Source of the DNA: Aggregatibacter actinomycetemcomitans
Lineage (GTDB): Bacteria > Pseudomonadota > Gammaproteobacteria > Enterobacterales > Pasteurellaceae
Length of the DNA: 64,000 bases
Assembly (NCBI RefSeq): GCF_003130205.1
Contig: NZ_NRDF01000001.1
Location: 124,001 to 188,000 of the forward strand
Direction: 5' to 3'
A program made the position numbers and the translations under genes. The notes below the pieces were generated by a model. That model was not told the DNA's origin and searched no databases. It saw nothing but the letters and a program-made list of their open reading frames with translations. Positions 1 to 8,840 of the stretch are shown here, one piece after another (the stretch's first letter is position 1; every line of letters starts with the position of its first letter).

Positions 1-373
1 AATAATCTTTTGGTTGATCGTCGGTATTTTGTGGGTTAATCGGATTGCCTTTGTCGTCTAATAAATTATGTTGGAACAGCGATTTATCATTCAGTTCAGG
101 CAATAATCGGGTAGAGGATTGCGCGAGGTGTTGGTACAGTTTTTGATAATTCTGCGCGAGGGATTTCAGCAAATCGGCGCTTTCCGCAAAATGTTTTTCC
201 AATTGCTGTTTTTGGCTTTCCAGTTGCTCTTTTGCCACGCGTAATTCCGCTTCGGTTTTCACTTGTTTTTTGGCGGATTCTTTGGTGATGCGTAATAAGA
301 AATAGCCGATAATGAAACCGACCACTAAACCGATTAACGCCGCTTGCCACATTTCTGCTGTCCAGGTTTGCAT
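1..373 (-). CDS. yhcB: YhcB/ZapG family inner-membrane protein (DUF1043), cut by window edge
   Basis: The first 124 codons of a minus-strand gene are visible; the C-terminus lies outside the window. An ATG at 371-373 is preceded by a GGAG-type ribosome site. Residues 1-10 are followed by one hydrophobic helix (about residues 11-27, ALIGLVVGFIIGYFLL) and then a charged, glutamine-rich stretch of about 60 residues likely to form a coiled coil. This single N-terminal anchor plus coiled coil is the YhcB/ZapG layout. In E. coli the protein links envelope growth with cell division. The family call is from sequence; the role is from family knowledge. Confidence 0.85.
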   Translation of the reverse strand, partial: MQTWTAEMWQAALIGLVVGFIIGYFLLRITKESAKKQVKTEAELRVAKEQLESQKQQLEKHFAESADLLKSLAQNYQKLYQHLAQSSTRLLPELNDKSLFQHNLLDDKGNPINPQNTDDQPKDY

Positions 374-544
374 AAATAAACTCCTCTAATTTATGGGAAA
401 CAGTCGACCGGATCATAGCTTGAACGTGTTGATATTTCCATGTGTTAGATCACAGAACGAAGATTTACTTAAAAATATTCATGGAAAATAAAAGGGCGAA
501 TCAATTTCTTCGCCCTTAAAAATACTTAAAAAAACCACCGCACT

Positions 545-2308
545 TTATTGCCAATTTTCCCGTTTGGCTTTTTGCAATTTGGCGTATGCCGCCAGCAGTT
601 TTTGATGTTCGCCAAACGTGGCGAGGGTTTTGTCGCCGGCAGGCAGGTTGTAGAACGGATTGCCGCCCTGAATGGCATTCCAGGCAAATTCAACGGCGTC
701 GTTGCCGTACATTTTTTCGAACACCATGCGGTATTGTTGCGGATCGCGATTGCCATCCATAAACAATTCAAGGCTGCTGATTAAGCAACGGTAATAATTG
801 GCGCGTTCGGCGGTGAAGACGGAGCCATTCATGTTGTATGTCCAGTTCGCCCAATCCAGCGCCATTTCCAGGTCGCCCAAGGCGAGGTAAAGCATGGATT
901 TTAATTCGCCGATGCGCAATGTCGTCCAGCCACTGCCTTTTGGCGCTACGATGCCGATAAATTCGCGTACGCGGGTGGCGTCGTCAATGCCTTGCTCATC
1001 CAGCTCTTCCAACAGTTCCTGGTAGGTTTCTTTTTCATGGTGGAAATGCGGTAAATCCAACAGAATTTCGCGCCAGTCCATGCCCATGTTGCTGTTGGCG
1101 TAAATTAAATCGTCCGCAGGATAAATATCGGACATACCCGGCACGATAATACGGCAGGCATAAACCCCTAAGTGGTTGTAGTCCATAATGTAAACTTCTT
1201 TGTTTTCCACCCGGAAAATCGTCATCAGGTTGTCGTATTCTTCGTGGGTGTCTTTGCCGGAGAAATTCCAGTCGGCGAAGTCGTAATCCGGCGTATTTTT
1301 GAATAAATCCCAAGAAATTAAACCGCTGGAGTCGATAAAGTGGGTCTCCAGATTGGCATGTTCGGCGACATCATCATTATTGAAGGACGGCGGGGCGAAT
1401 ACATCCAAATCTTTTAAGCTGCGACCTTGCAACAATTCGGTAACGGTGCGTTCCAATGCCACTTGGAATTTCGGGTGAGCGCCGAAAGAGGCGAAGCAGG
1501 TGCCGTTGGTCGGGTTGAGTAAAATCACACAAATCACCGGATATTTTCCGCCGAGAGAGGCATCATACGCCAGAATCGGGAAGCCTTCCTGTTCCAGCTT
1601 TTCAATGGATGCCTGAATGGACGGATAACGCGCCATCACGTCTTGCGGAATAAGCGGCAGGCTGATGGCTTCGGCGATGATTTTGTTTTTTACATAGCGT
1701 TCAAACACTTCCGATAAACCTTGCACGCGCGCTTCAAATCGGCTGTTGCCGGCGGACATGCCGTTAGAAACGTACAGGTTGGAAATGATATTTTGCGGAA
1801 TATACACCGCCTGTTGATCCGATTGGCGTACATAAGGCACGGCGACAATGCCGCGTTCATAATTGCCCGATTGCAAATCTACCAAAAGTTCAGGCGTAAG
1901 TTCTTGATTCGGATCGAAATGTTCAAATAAATGATCGTCTAAAATGCCGCGTGGTAACAGGGCTTCATCTTCAATGGGGAACCATTTTTCACTCGGATAA
2001 TGCACAAAATCGCCGTTGGCAATGTCTTGCCCTAAATAGAAATCCGTCCAGAAATAATTGGTGGAAAGTCGCTCGAAATATTCGCCCAATGCCGATGCCA
2101 ACGCGGCTTTTTTGCTGGCGCCTTTGCCGTTGGAAAAACATTGCGGGCAGTCTTTGTCGCGAATATGCACCGACCATACGTTCGGCACCGGATTTAACCA
2201 TGAGGCTTCTTCAATATGAAAGCCAAGTGCGGTCAGTTTTTGCTGAAATTTTTCAATACTTTCCTCAAGGGCGGCATCTTTGCCGGGAATAAAGGTTTGT
2301 TGTGTCAT
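545..2308 (-). CDS. ycaO: YcaO, accessory factor for RimO methylthiolation of ribosomal protein S12
   Basis: The 587-residue product matches the length of E. coli YcaO (586) and begins with the same MTQ..FIPGKDAALE start, followed by the conserved block ASWLNPVPNVWSVHIRDK. YcaO proteins bind ATP and, in peptide natural-product pathways, activate backbone amides. The enterobacterial housekeeping member instead assists RimO in beta-methylthiolation of an aspartate in S12. The C-terminal 150 residues are helical and resemble the extra C-terminal domain of this subgroup. The gene stands alone, with manA about 90 bases upstream on the same strand. Confidence 0.93.
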   Translation of the reverse strand: MTQQTFIPGKDAALEESIEKFQQKLTALGFHIEEASWLNPVPNVWSVHIRDKDCPQCFSNGKGASKKAALASALGEYFERLSTNYFWTDFYLGQDIANGDFVHYPSEKWFPIEDEALLPRGILDDHLFEHFDPNQELTPELLVDLQSGNYERGIVAVPYVRQSDQQAVYIPQNIISNLYVSNGMSAGNSRFEARVQGLSEVFERYVKNKIIAEAISLPLIPQDVMARYPSIQASIEKLEQEGFPILAYDASLGGKYPVICVILLNPTNGTCFASFGAHPKFQVALERTVTELLQGRSLKDLDVFAPPSFNNDDVAEHANLETHFIDSSGLISWDLFKNTPDYDFADWNFSGKDTHEEYDNLMTIFRVENKEVYIMDYNHLGVYACRIIVPGMSDIYPADDLIYANSNMGMDWREILLDLPHFHHEKETYQELLEELDEQGIDDATRVREFIGIVAPKGSGWTTLRIGELKSMLYLALGDLEMALDWANWTYNMNGSVFTAERANYYRCLISSLELFMDGNRDPQQYRMVFEKMYGNDAVEFAWNAIQGGNPFYNLPAGDKTLATFGEHQKLLAAYAKLQKAKRENWQ

Positions 2309-2398
2309 AGTCGTTCCTATATTGTGTTTGACATCATAAATGTGTGTAAAAACACGTTTCTTCCTCCGTTAACGGAGGCGTGAAGAAAAGTGAAAAAA

Positions 2399-3604
2399 CT
2401 AAGTGGGTAAGCCCGCCAATACAGCATAGCCTGCCTGAACGCCCTGTACGTGGTATTCCGTCTCCGCTTCAATAAACGCCGCCTGTCCTTGCTTCAAGGT
2501 GAGTTTTTGCTGTGCGCCTGCCAAGGTCATTTCACCTGCCATCACAAACAGAATCGAACCGTTTAAAGTGCGGTCGGAAAATTTGGTGTTTTTCGCGTAG
2601 CGCAAATTGCTCAATGCAAAATCTTCACCGGGTGTTGAATAGGTGTAATAAACGGCGTCTTTCGGTGCCGGTGCGATCACCTGCGGAATTACTTCACGGC
2701 AGTCAATGACGTTCAATAATTGCGCAATATCAATGTGTTTCGGTGTTAAACCGCCACGAATCACATTGTCGGAGCACGCCATTAATTCAATATTTTGACC
2801 GCGTAAATAGGCGTGCGGAATCCCTGCCGCCTGAAAAATGCCTTCGCCGACGTGTAAATTGACGATATTGAACAAGTAGAAACACATCAAGCCCGCGTCC
2901 AGTTTCTCTCTGGAAATATCCATCGCCTGTAAGCTGTAAAGCACCCAATAATCCGGATTTTGCATTGCCAATTGATGTTGTTCGAAGGCGCTTTGTTGCG
3001 CGTCAATGATCGGTAATAACCAGCGTGCCAACTGATCCTGTTCCGCCAGCATAATGTCGGCATAAAACGCCGATAAATCCTGTGATTCCAGTTTCGTTGC
3101 CAAATCCGCCAATGACGGGCGTTGGCGCAGGGTATCGAGAATTTTATCTTTGGTTTTGAAACCGTGCAGGAGCCAGAAATCGGATAAGGCGATCATCATT
3201 TCCGGCTTGTGGTTATCGTCCTTATACGTACGTTTCGGATCGTTCAACGCAACACCGGCGGCATTTTCCTGTGCAAAGCCGATTTCCGCTTGCTTTTTGG
3301 TCGGATGCAACTGAATGGAAAGGGGATTGGCAACATCCAGAATTTTGAGTAAATAGGGCAGATTTTCACCAAATAAACCACGGCTTTGCGTACCAAGTGC
3401 GGTCGGATTTTGCCGTAAAAAATCACTCAACGGTATTTCACCTTGCGCGGTAACGAGCTGTGACGGCGCGGAAGCGTGTGCGCCGAGCCAGTATTCGGCA
3501 TAATGTACCTGCGTTTTATTGATATGCAATAAATTCGGAATGTAATTTTCTCCGCCCCACACATAATGTTGAAGGCTACCGTTAAGCGGATAAATACCTG
3601 CCAT
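2399..3604 (-). CDS. manA: Mannose-6-phosphate isomerase, class I
   Basis: A 401-residue zinc enzyme interconverting mannose 6-phosphate and fructose 6-phosphate. The protein starts MAGIYPLNGSLQHYVWGG, and the ATG at 3602-3604 has a GGAGAA site just upstream. A further in-frame upstream start at 3640 would add 12 residues without family support. The QLHP motif (SIQLHPTKKQAE) and HKPEM (DDNHKPEMMIAL) carry the metal ligands, and the C-terminal third is a second cupin-like fold. It links mannose use to glycolysis and supplies mannose 6-phosphate for sugar nucleotides. Confidence 0.95.
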   Translation of the reverse strand: MAGIYPLNGSLQHYVWGGENYIPNLLHINKTQVHYAEYWLGAHASAPSQLVTAQGEIPLSDFLRQNPTALGTQSRGLFGENLPYLLKILDVANPLSIQLHPTKKQAEIGFAQENAAGVALNDPKRTYKDDNHKPEMMIALSDFWLLHGFKTKDKILDTLRQRPSLADLATKLESQDLSAFYADIMLAEQDQLARWLLPIIDAQQSAFEQHQLAMQNPDYWVLYSLQAMDISREKLDAGLMCFYLFNIVNLHVGEGIFQAAGIPHAYLRGQNIELMACSDNVIRGGLTPKHIDIAQLLNVIDCREVIPQVIAPAPKDAVYYTYSTPGEDFALSNLRYAKNTKFSDRTLNGSILFVMAGEMTLAGAQQKLTLKQGQAAFIEAETEYHVQGVQAGYAVLAGLPT

Positions 3605-3779
3605 GATGTTCTCCGATGTTTTGTTGGAATGGGCACGCATTCTAGCATATTTTGCCGAGGGCGGTTGTGCCGACGGTTTTTTATAGGAACTTTTAATTGA
3701 GGGAAAGAGTCAAAAATATGCCTTTTCGGCAATGAACAAAATAACCGTTAAATAACGATTAAGCCTGGGAGAAATTAAA

Positions 3780-4118
3780 ATGGCACAAGGATATTACGAA
3801 TTAAAATTGGCAAAAGATGGACAATTTATGTTCAATTTAATGGCAACTAACGGACAAATTATTTTAACCAGCGAGCTTTACAAATCGAAAGCCTCCGCGC
3901 AAAACGGCATTGCTTCCGTACAAAAAAACGGAGTGGATGCGAAAAACTTTGAATTTCGTACCACAAAAAATGATCAGCCTTATTTCGTATTAAAAGCGGC
4001 AAATCATCAGGAAATCGGTCGCAGCCAATATTATTCTTCGCAAGCTGCCGCACAAAAAGGCGTGGATTCCGTAATGAATAACGCTTCCAGCGAAGACATT
4101 CGGGATCTTACCGTATAA
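3780..4118 (+). CDS. yegP: YegP family protein with two DUF1508 repeats
   Basis: The 112-residue protein consists of two tandem copies of the YegP domain, about residues 8-50 and 60-105. Each has the pattern F-L-A-NGQ/HQE-I-S-Y-S---A-GI/V-SV. Two-repeat forms of this length are standard for the family. No enzymatic function is established for it. The ATG follows a GGGAGAA site, and a strong terminator follows the stop codon, so the gene is its own transcription unit. Confidence 0.88.
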   Translation: MAQGYYELKLAKDGQFMFNLMATNGQIILTSELYKSKASAQNGIASVQKNGVDAKNFEFRTTKNDQPYFVLKAANHQEIGRSQYYSSQAAAQKGVDSVMNNASSEDIRDLTV

Positions 4119-4145
4119 CATGCAATAATAAATAGATTGGGATTG

Positions 4146-4170
4146 TCGGCACTTCGGTGCCGATTTTTTT
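4146..4170 (+). terminator. Rho-independent terminator after yegP
   Basis: A 7-bp stem TCGGCAC/GTGCCGA closes a TTCG tetraloop and is followed by seven T residues. Confidence 0.9.
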
Positions 4171-4309
4171 GCTTAAAATGCGATCTCAGTCATGTTTTTT
4201 TATCAAGTGTTGAAGTAGTATTTCAAAAAATTGTTGGCATTTATAAATGTAACTCCATAAAAATATTTCAAGATAAATCATAAATTGCGTCGTAAAGAGG
4301 AGAGAATTT

Positions 4310-5803
4310 ATGTTTAAACAACTTCAACAGGTCGGAAAGGCATTTATGTTGCCTATCGCCATTTTGCCCGCCGCCGGTTTGCTGTTAGGGATTGGCGGTG
4401 CGTTGTCCAATAAAGCCACCGTGCAGGCGTATCCGTTGCTGGATAATCCCGCATTGCAGGGCGTTTTTCAGATGATGTCCGCCACCGGATCCGTGGTTTT
4501 CGGCAATTTGGCGCTTTTATTGTGTATCGGTTTAGGCATCGGTTTGGCGAAACGGGATAAAGGTGTGGCAGCATTGGCGGCGGTGGTCGGTTATTTGATC
4601 GTGACCGGTACCATTTCAGCGTTAATTCCGCTGTTTTCGCCGGAAACCAAAAGCATTGATACGGGCGTCATCGGCGCGTTAGTGATGGGTTTGATTACGG
4701 TAAAACTACATAACAAATATCACAACATTCAGTTGCCGCAAATTTTAGGCTTCTTCGGTGGTTCGCGCTTTGTGCCGATTGTGACGGCATTCGCGGCGAT
4801 TTTTGTGGGTGCGATTTTCTTCTTAATTTGGCCGACGTTCCAAAACTGGTTATTGTCTGCGGGTGAACATATCGCTTCCATGGGCGCAATCGGTACTTTC
4901 TTCTACGGTTTCTTAATGCGTTTATGCGGCGCGGTAGGGTTACATCACATGATTTACCCGCTGTTCTGGTACACCGAATTAGGCGGAACGGAAATCGTCA
5001 ACGGCGAAACCATTACCGGCGCGCAAAAGATTTTCTTCGCCCAATTGGCGGATCCGAACCATCAAGGGTTATTTACCGAAGGCACACGTTTCTTTGCCGG
5101 ACGTTTCGACACCATGATGTTCGGCTTGCCGGCGGCTTGTTTGGCAATGTATCACTGCGTGCCGAAAGCGCGACGTAACGCTATCGGCGGTTTATTTTTA
5201 GGCGCGGCGCTCACCTCTTTTATTACCGGTATTACCGAGCCTATTGAATTCATGTTCTTGTTCGTCGCCCCGTGGTTATATGTGTTCCACGCCTTTTTAG
5301 ACGGCGTTTCTTTCTACATCGCCGACATTCTGAACATTTCCATCGGTAACACTTTCTCCGGCGGTTTTATCGACTTCTTGTTATTCGGTATTTTACAAGG
5401 CAACGACAACACTAACTGGCTTAAAGTCATTTGGGTGGGCATCGGCTGGGCGGCGTTATATTATTTCAGCTTCCGCTTTCTGATTACCAAATTTAACGTT
5501 ATGACCCCGGGACGTGCGGAAGAGCAGGACGAGGCGGTTGAACAACAAACTTCCTCGTTAACGGAAAATGCCCATGAGATCATTAACGCCCTTGGCGAAA
5601 GTGAAAATATTGAAAACGTGGACGCGTGCATTACCCGTCTGCGCGTGGCGGTGAAAGACGTTAAATTGGTGGATAAACCGCGTTTGAAAGCTTTGGGCGC
5701 CATTGATGTGCTGGACGTGGGCGGCTGCGTGCAAGCCATTTATGGTGCGAAAGCTGTGCTGTATAAGAGTGAAATCAATCAGATTTTAGGTAAAGAAGAT
5801 TAG
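4310..5803 (+). CDS. PTS glucose-family permease, fused EIIC and EIIB domains
   Basis: The 497-residue membrane protein has an N-terminal EIIC of about 390 residues with many hydrophobic segments and the signature GITEPIEF near the end of the transport domain. A linker rich in E and Q leads to a C-terminal EIIB domain in which Cys440 (VDACITRLRV) is the phosphorylated residue. No EIIA is attached, so a separate EIIA (Crr) must supply phosphate. The N-terminus (KAFMLPIAILPAAGLLL) and the GLHHMIYPLFW segment look closer to glucose/glucosamine permeases of the PtsG/GamP type than to NagE. I leave the substrate open. A terminator follows directly. Confidence 0.85.
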   Translation: MFKQLQQVGKAFMLPIAILPAAGLLLGIGGALSNKATVQAYPLLDNPALQGVFQMMSATGSVVFGNLALLLCIGLGIGLAKRDKGVAALAAVVGYLIVTGTISALIPLFSPETKSIDTGVIGALVMGLITVKLHNKYHNIQLPQILGFFGGSRFVPIVTAFAAIFVGAIFFLIWPTFQNWLLSAGEHIASMGAIGTFFYGFLMRLCGAVGLHHMIYPLFWYTELGGTEIVNGETITGAQKIFFAQLADPNHQGLFTEGTRFFAGRFDTMMFGLPAACLAMYHCVPKARRNAIGGLFLGAALTSFITGITEPIEFMFLFVAPWLYVFHAFLDGVSFYIADILNISIGNTFSGGFIDFLLFGILQGNDNTNWLKVIWVGIGWAALYYFSFRFLITKFNVMTPGRAEEQDEAVEQQTSSLTENAHEIINALGESENIENVDACITRLRVAVKDVKLVDKPRLKALGAIDVLDVGGCVQAIYGAKAVLYKSEINQILGKED

Positions 5804-5823
5804 CCGGCGCATCTTATTAATGC

Positions 5824-5858
5824 AAACGGTCAGAACGGGTTTTCTGACCGTTTTTTTT
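5824..5858 (+). terminator. Rho-independent terminator after the PTS gene
   Basis: An 11-bp stem (AACGGTCAGAA with TTCTGACCGTT) is followed by a run of eight T residues. Confidence 0.92.
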
Positions 5859-5863
5859 CATTT

Positions 5864-6562
5864 CTACGGATTTTCTCCCGCTTCCTTCAAGGCTTCCGCC
5901 GGTTGTAAAAACGCCGGGATTTTTGACCGCACTTTTTGCGGATTAAGGATTAAAGGGTAAGTGCGTTTTTGCGCTACCATCACGGTAAGCGGCGAAAACC
6001 AGCCGGCTTGTCGCTCATGCAGCGCCAAATTTTGTTGTTCCAGAATCTCGAAATTCAATAACTCCAACCAATCCGCAACACGCCAGGCGCAGTAATGACG
6101 CAGGGGAAATTCTCCCAATTTGGTTTTAAACAGGAAGGCACTCAACGGGTTAAACAAACTGAGAAACAAATAACCGTCGTCTGTCAGCACCCGATGGACT
6201 TCACGCAGAATCTGGTGCGGATCCTGTGCAAAATTAAGGGTGTTGGTTAAAATGCAGGCATCGATTTGTTGTTCGATAAAAGGCAATTCGGTTAGTTTGC
6301 TTTGCACGACGGAGTGGTAGTCGCCCAAAAGTGCGGTCAGATTCGGAGGTGTTTTTTCATTGAGGCTGATTTGATGACGCAGCGGCAAGTCGCAGGTAAT
6401 TTCCGCGCTGAGTCCGCCGATTTTCAGAATTTGGTAGCCACAAATTTTTGTAAACCAAGGCGCAAAATAGTCGCTTAATGCGCTACAATACGTACTTCCG
6501 TTGGGAAGCTGCTGCCAGCCGCTCGGCATGGTGAGCGATTTTTCATATTTAGCACGCCACAT
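5864..6562 (-). CDS. YafS-like class I SAM-dependent methyltransferase
   Basis: The 232-residue product resembles E. coli YafS, which also lies divergent to gloB. A post-I/motif region is readable (IDACILTNTLNFAQDP, then LREVHRVLTDDGYLFLSLFNPLS), typical of Methyltransf_11 folds. The usual glycine-rich motif I is degenerate (ILKIGGLSAE), as in YafS relatives. The substrate is unknown. The start at 6562 has a CGGAG site located inside the 20-base gap to gloB, so the promoters of the two genes must overlap each other's coding regions. Confidence 0.75.
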   Translation of the reverse strand: MWRAKYEKSLTMPSGWQQLPNGSTYCSALSDYFAPWFTKICGYQILKIGGLSAEITCDLPLRHQISLNEKTPPNLTALLGDYHSVVQSKLTELPFIEQQIDACILTNTLNFAQDPHQILREVHRVLTDDGYLFLSLFNPLSAFLFKTKLGEFPLRHYCAWRVADWLELLNFEILEQQNLALHERQAGWFSPLTVMVAQKRTYPLILNPQKVRSKIPAFLQPAEALKEAGENP

Positions 6563-6582
6563 CGTTGTAACTCCGAGGTTCT

Positions 6583-7284
6583 ATGTTAATTCCGATTCCT
6601 ACCTTAAATGACAACTATATTTGGCTTTATGCCCGAGACAATTTACCGCCGTTAATCGTTGATTTGCCGCAATGCGAGGCGTTATTTCGGCTATTGGATA
6701 CCCGTCAATTAACGCCGGAAGCGCTGTTGCTGACGCATTTGCATGATGACCACGTCGGCGGCGTCGGCGAGTTTAAAGCGCGCTATCCGAACGTGCCCGT
6801 TTACGGTCCCGCCGAATGTGTCGACAAAGGCGCAACGCATATCGTTAATGAAGGCGACATTAACACCGAACATTATCGAATTCAAGTGTTGCCCGCCGCA
6901 GGACACACGGCGCAACATGTGGCTTATTTAACGGATGGGCATTTATTCTGCGGCGATGCGTTATTTTCCGCAGGTTGCGGACGGGTATTTACCGGCGATT
7001 ACGCTGCCATGTTCGCCGCCATGCAACGTTTCGCCCGATTACCCGATGAAACCATCGTCTGCCCGGGGCATGAATATACGTTGAGCAACCTGAAATTCGT
7101 GGAAAGCGTTTGGGCGAACAAAAGTGCGGTGGAAAATCAGCGCGTTTTGGTGGAACGGCAACGCGCCGCCAATCAGCCAAGTTTGCCGAGCACCATCGGT
7201 TTGGAAAAACAAATTAATCCGTTTTTAACGGCAACGAGTCTGGCGCAATTTACGCAATTACGTCAGGCAAAAGATCATTTTTAG
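6583..7284 (+). CDS. gloB: Hydroxyacylglutathione hydrolase (glyoxalase II)
   Basis: This 233-residue metallo-beta-lactamase-fold enzyme hydrolyses S-lactoylglutathione to lactate and glutathione, completing methylglyoxal detoxification. The metal-binding signature [10 protein letters not shown] is at about residues 51-60. Further ligands lie in AAGHTAQH and [13 protein letters not shown], and the C-terminal helical glyoxalase II domain ends the chain. The length is slightly below the 250 residues usual for the family but all metal ligands are present. An unusually short divergent gap separates it from the methyltransferase. Confidence 0.94.
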   Translation: MLIPIPTLNDNYIWLYARDNLPPLIVDLPQCEALFRLLDTRQLTPEALLLTHLHDDHVGGVGEFKARYPNVPVYGPAECVDKGATHIVNEGDINTEHYRIQVLPAAGHTAQHVAYLTDGHLFCGDALFSAGCGRVFTGDYAAMFAAMQRFARLPDETIVCPGHEYTLSNLKFVESVWANKSAVENQRVLVERQRAANQPSLPSTIGLEKQINPFLTATSLAQFTQLRQAKDHF

Positions 7285-7341
7285 AAATTTGACAATCCGC
7301 AATAAAATCGCAGATTGATAGCCTGTTTTTATTGCTTCAAT

Positions 7342-7371
7342 TTGCTCAAAAGCAGGCAATTCAGCTAGAAT
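7342..7371 (+). promoter_or_regulatory. Probable sigma-70 promoter of hemA
   Basis: TTGCTC and TAGAAT are separated by 18 bases, about 100 bases upstream of the hemA start. A uptake signal copy lies between promoter and gene. Judged by eye only. Confidence 0.4.
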
Positions 7372-7474
7372 ATGCCCCGTTTTTAGTTTGTATTTTTTAA
7401 CTTCTGTGGGATGAATTTTAGCCGCTTTGACGTTTCTTAACTATAAAGTGCGGTGACTTTTTCATGTATTTTTT

Positions 7475-8779
7475 ATGACGATTTTAGTTCTGGGTATCAA
7501 TCACAAAACCGCTTCCGTGGAGTTACGGGAAAAAGTGGCGTTTTCCGATGAAAAGCGCGCTTTTGCCTTGCGTCACATTCAACAAACGCAGTTAGCGGAA
7601 AGTGCGGTGATTTTATCCACCTGTAATCGCACGGAAGTTTATCTGCACAATAAAAGCGTTCCGCCGCAAGAGACGCAAACCTGGATCACACTGGTGGTGC
7701 AGTGGTTTGCCGACATTCATCAACTAGCGTTGGCGGAGCTTCAGCGTTGTGTTTATACCTACGAAAATCTCCAGGCGGCTAATCACTTAATGGAAGTAGC
7801 GTGCGGTTTGGATTCGCTAATTTTAGGTGAACCGCAAATTTTGGGGCAGGTGAAGCAAGCCTACCACACGAGCGAACAGCATTACCAACTGGAACGACAA
7901 GCCATTTCCGGCGAATTATCCCGTTTATTCCAAAAAACCTTTGCCACCGCCAAGCGGGTGCGCACCGAAACCAATATCGGCGAAAGTGCGGTGTCCGTTG
8001 CCTATGCCGCCTGTAGCCTGGCGCGTCAGATTTTTGAATCCTTACGGGAGTTGACGATTTTATTAGTGGGCGCAGGTGAAACCATTGAGTTGGTGAGCCG
8101 CCATTTGTTACGACACGGCGTGAAAAACTTATTTATCGCCAACCGCACGTTGGCGCGTGCCGAGGCGTTGGTGGAAAAACTGGATTCGGCGGCGAATATT
8201 CAAGTCTTTTCTCTGGAACAGTTACAGCAGGGCTTAAATCAGGCGGATATTGTGATCAGCTCCACAGGCAGCCCGCACATTCTAATTAGCCGCGACATGG
8301 TTCAGCAGGCGCAAACGGCGCGTGATTATCGTCCGATGCTGTTGGTGGATATTGCCGTGCCCCGTGATATTGATGAAAGTGCGGTGGATTTAGACAGCGT
8401 TTATCATTACACGGTGGATGATTTGCAAAACATCATTCAGCATAATTTAAATCAGCGTGAACAGGCGTCCGAGCAGGCAAAAGCCATTATTCGGGCGGAA
8501 TGCGCCGATTTCTTTGAATGGTTGAAAGTACATCAATTTTCCAATTTGATTCGACGTTATCGCGAAAATGCCGAACAAGCCCGGCAGGATTTATTGGAAA
8601 AAGCGTTGAGTTCATTACAACAAGGGGAAAATGCCGAACAGGTGTTGCAGGAATTGAGTTATAAATTAATGAATAAATTGATTCATTCGCCGACCCGGGC
8701 TATGCAAACTATGGTAAAAAGCGGCAATGCCGGCGGCTTGCAGACCTTTTCAAAAGCCTTGGGAATGGAAGAAGAATAG
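7475..8779 (+). CDS. hemA: Glutamyl-tRNA reductase
   Basis: This enzyme reduces glutamyl-tRNA(Glu) to glutamate-1-semialdehyde, the first committed step of C5-pathway haem synthesis. The 434-residue chain begins [20 protein letters not shown]. The catalytic cysteine is Cys50 in STCNRTEVY, the NADPH-binding segment is [13 protein letters not shown] (near residue 195), and the C-terminal dimerisation helix follows. Three uptake signal copies lie inside the coding region, which is unusually dense for one gene. Confidence 0.96.
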   Translation: MTILVLGINHKTASVELREKVAFSDEKRAFALRHIQQTQLAESAVILSTCNRTEVYLHNKSVPPQETQTWITLVVQWFADIHQLALAELQRCVYTYENLQAANHLMEVACGLDSLILGEPQILGQVKQAYHTSEQHYQLERQAISGELSRLFQKTFATAKRVRTETNIGESAVSVAYAACSLARQIFESLRELTILLVGAGETIELVSRHLLRHGVKNLFIANRTLARAEALVEKLDSAANIQVFSLEQLQQGLNQADIVISSTGSPHILISRDMVQQAQTARDYRPMLLVDIAVPRDIDESAVDLDSVYHYTVDDLQNIIQHNLNQREQASEQAKAIIRAECADFFEWLKVHQFSNLIRRYRENAEQARQDLLEKALSSLQQGENAEQVLQELSYKLMNKLIHSPTRAMQTMVKSGNAGGLQTFSKALGMEEE

Positions 8780-8840
8780 CTATTTCCAATTGCTTAAATT
8801 CTTTTTAAAATAAGCCAACTTATCTTTGCGGGAGAAAAAA

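Noticed and set aside
96-416. 106-codon minus-strand frame at the window start
   Set aside because: It is out of phase with yhcB, whose transmembrane helix and coiled coil explain the same bases.
7285-7474. Regulatory RNA leader for hemA
   Set aside because: AGCAGGCAATT and neighbouring bases give only weak hairpins; nothing beyond a possible promoter can be supported.
8826-8840. TTG start five codons upstream for nagC
   Set aside because: It would place the GGGAGAA ribosome site inside the gene; the ATG at 8841 fits the family N-terminus.
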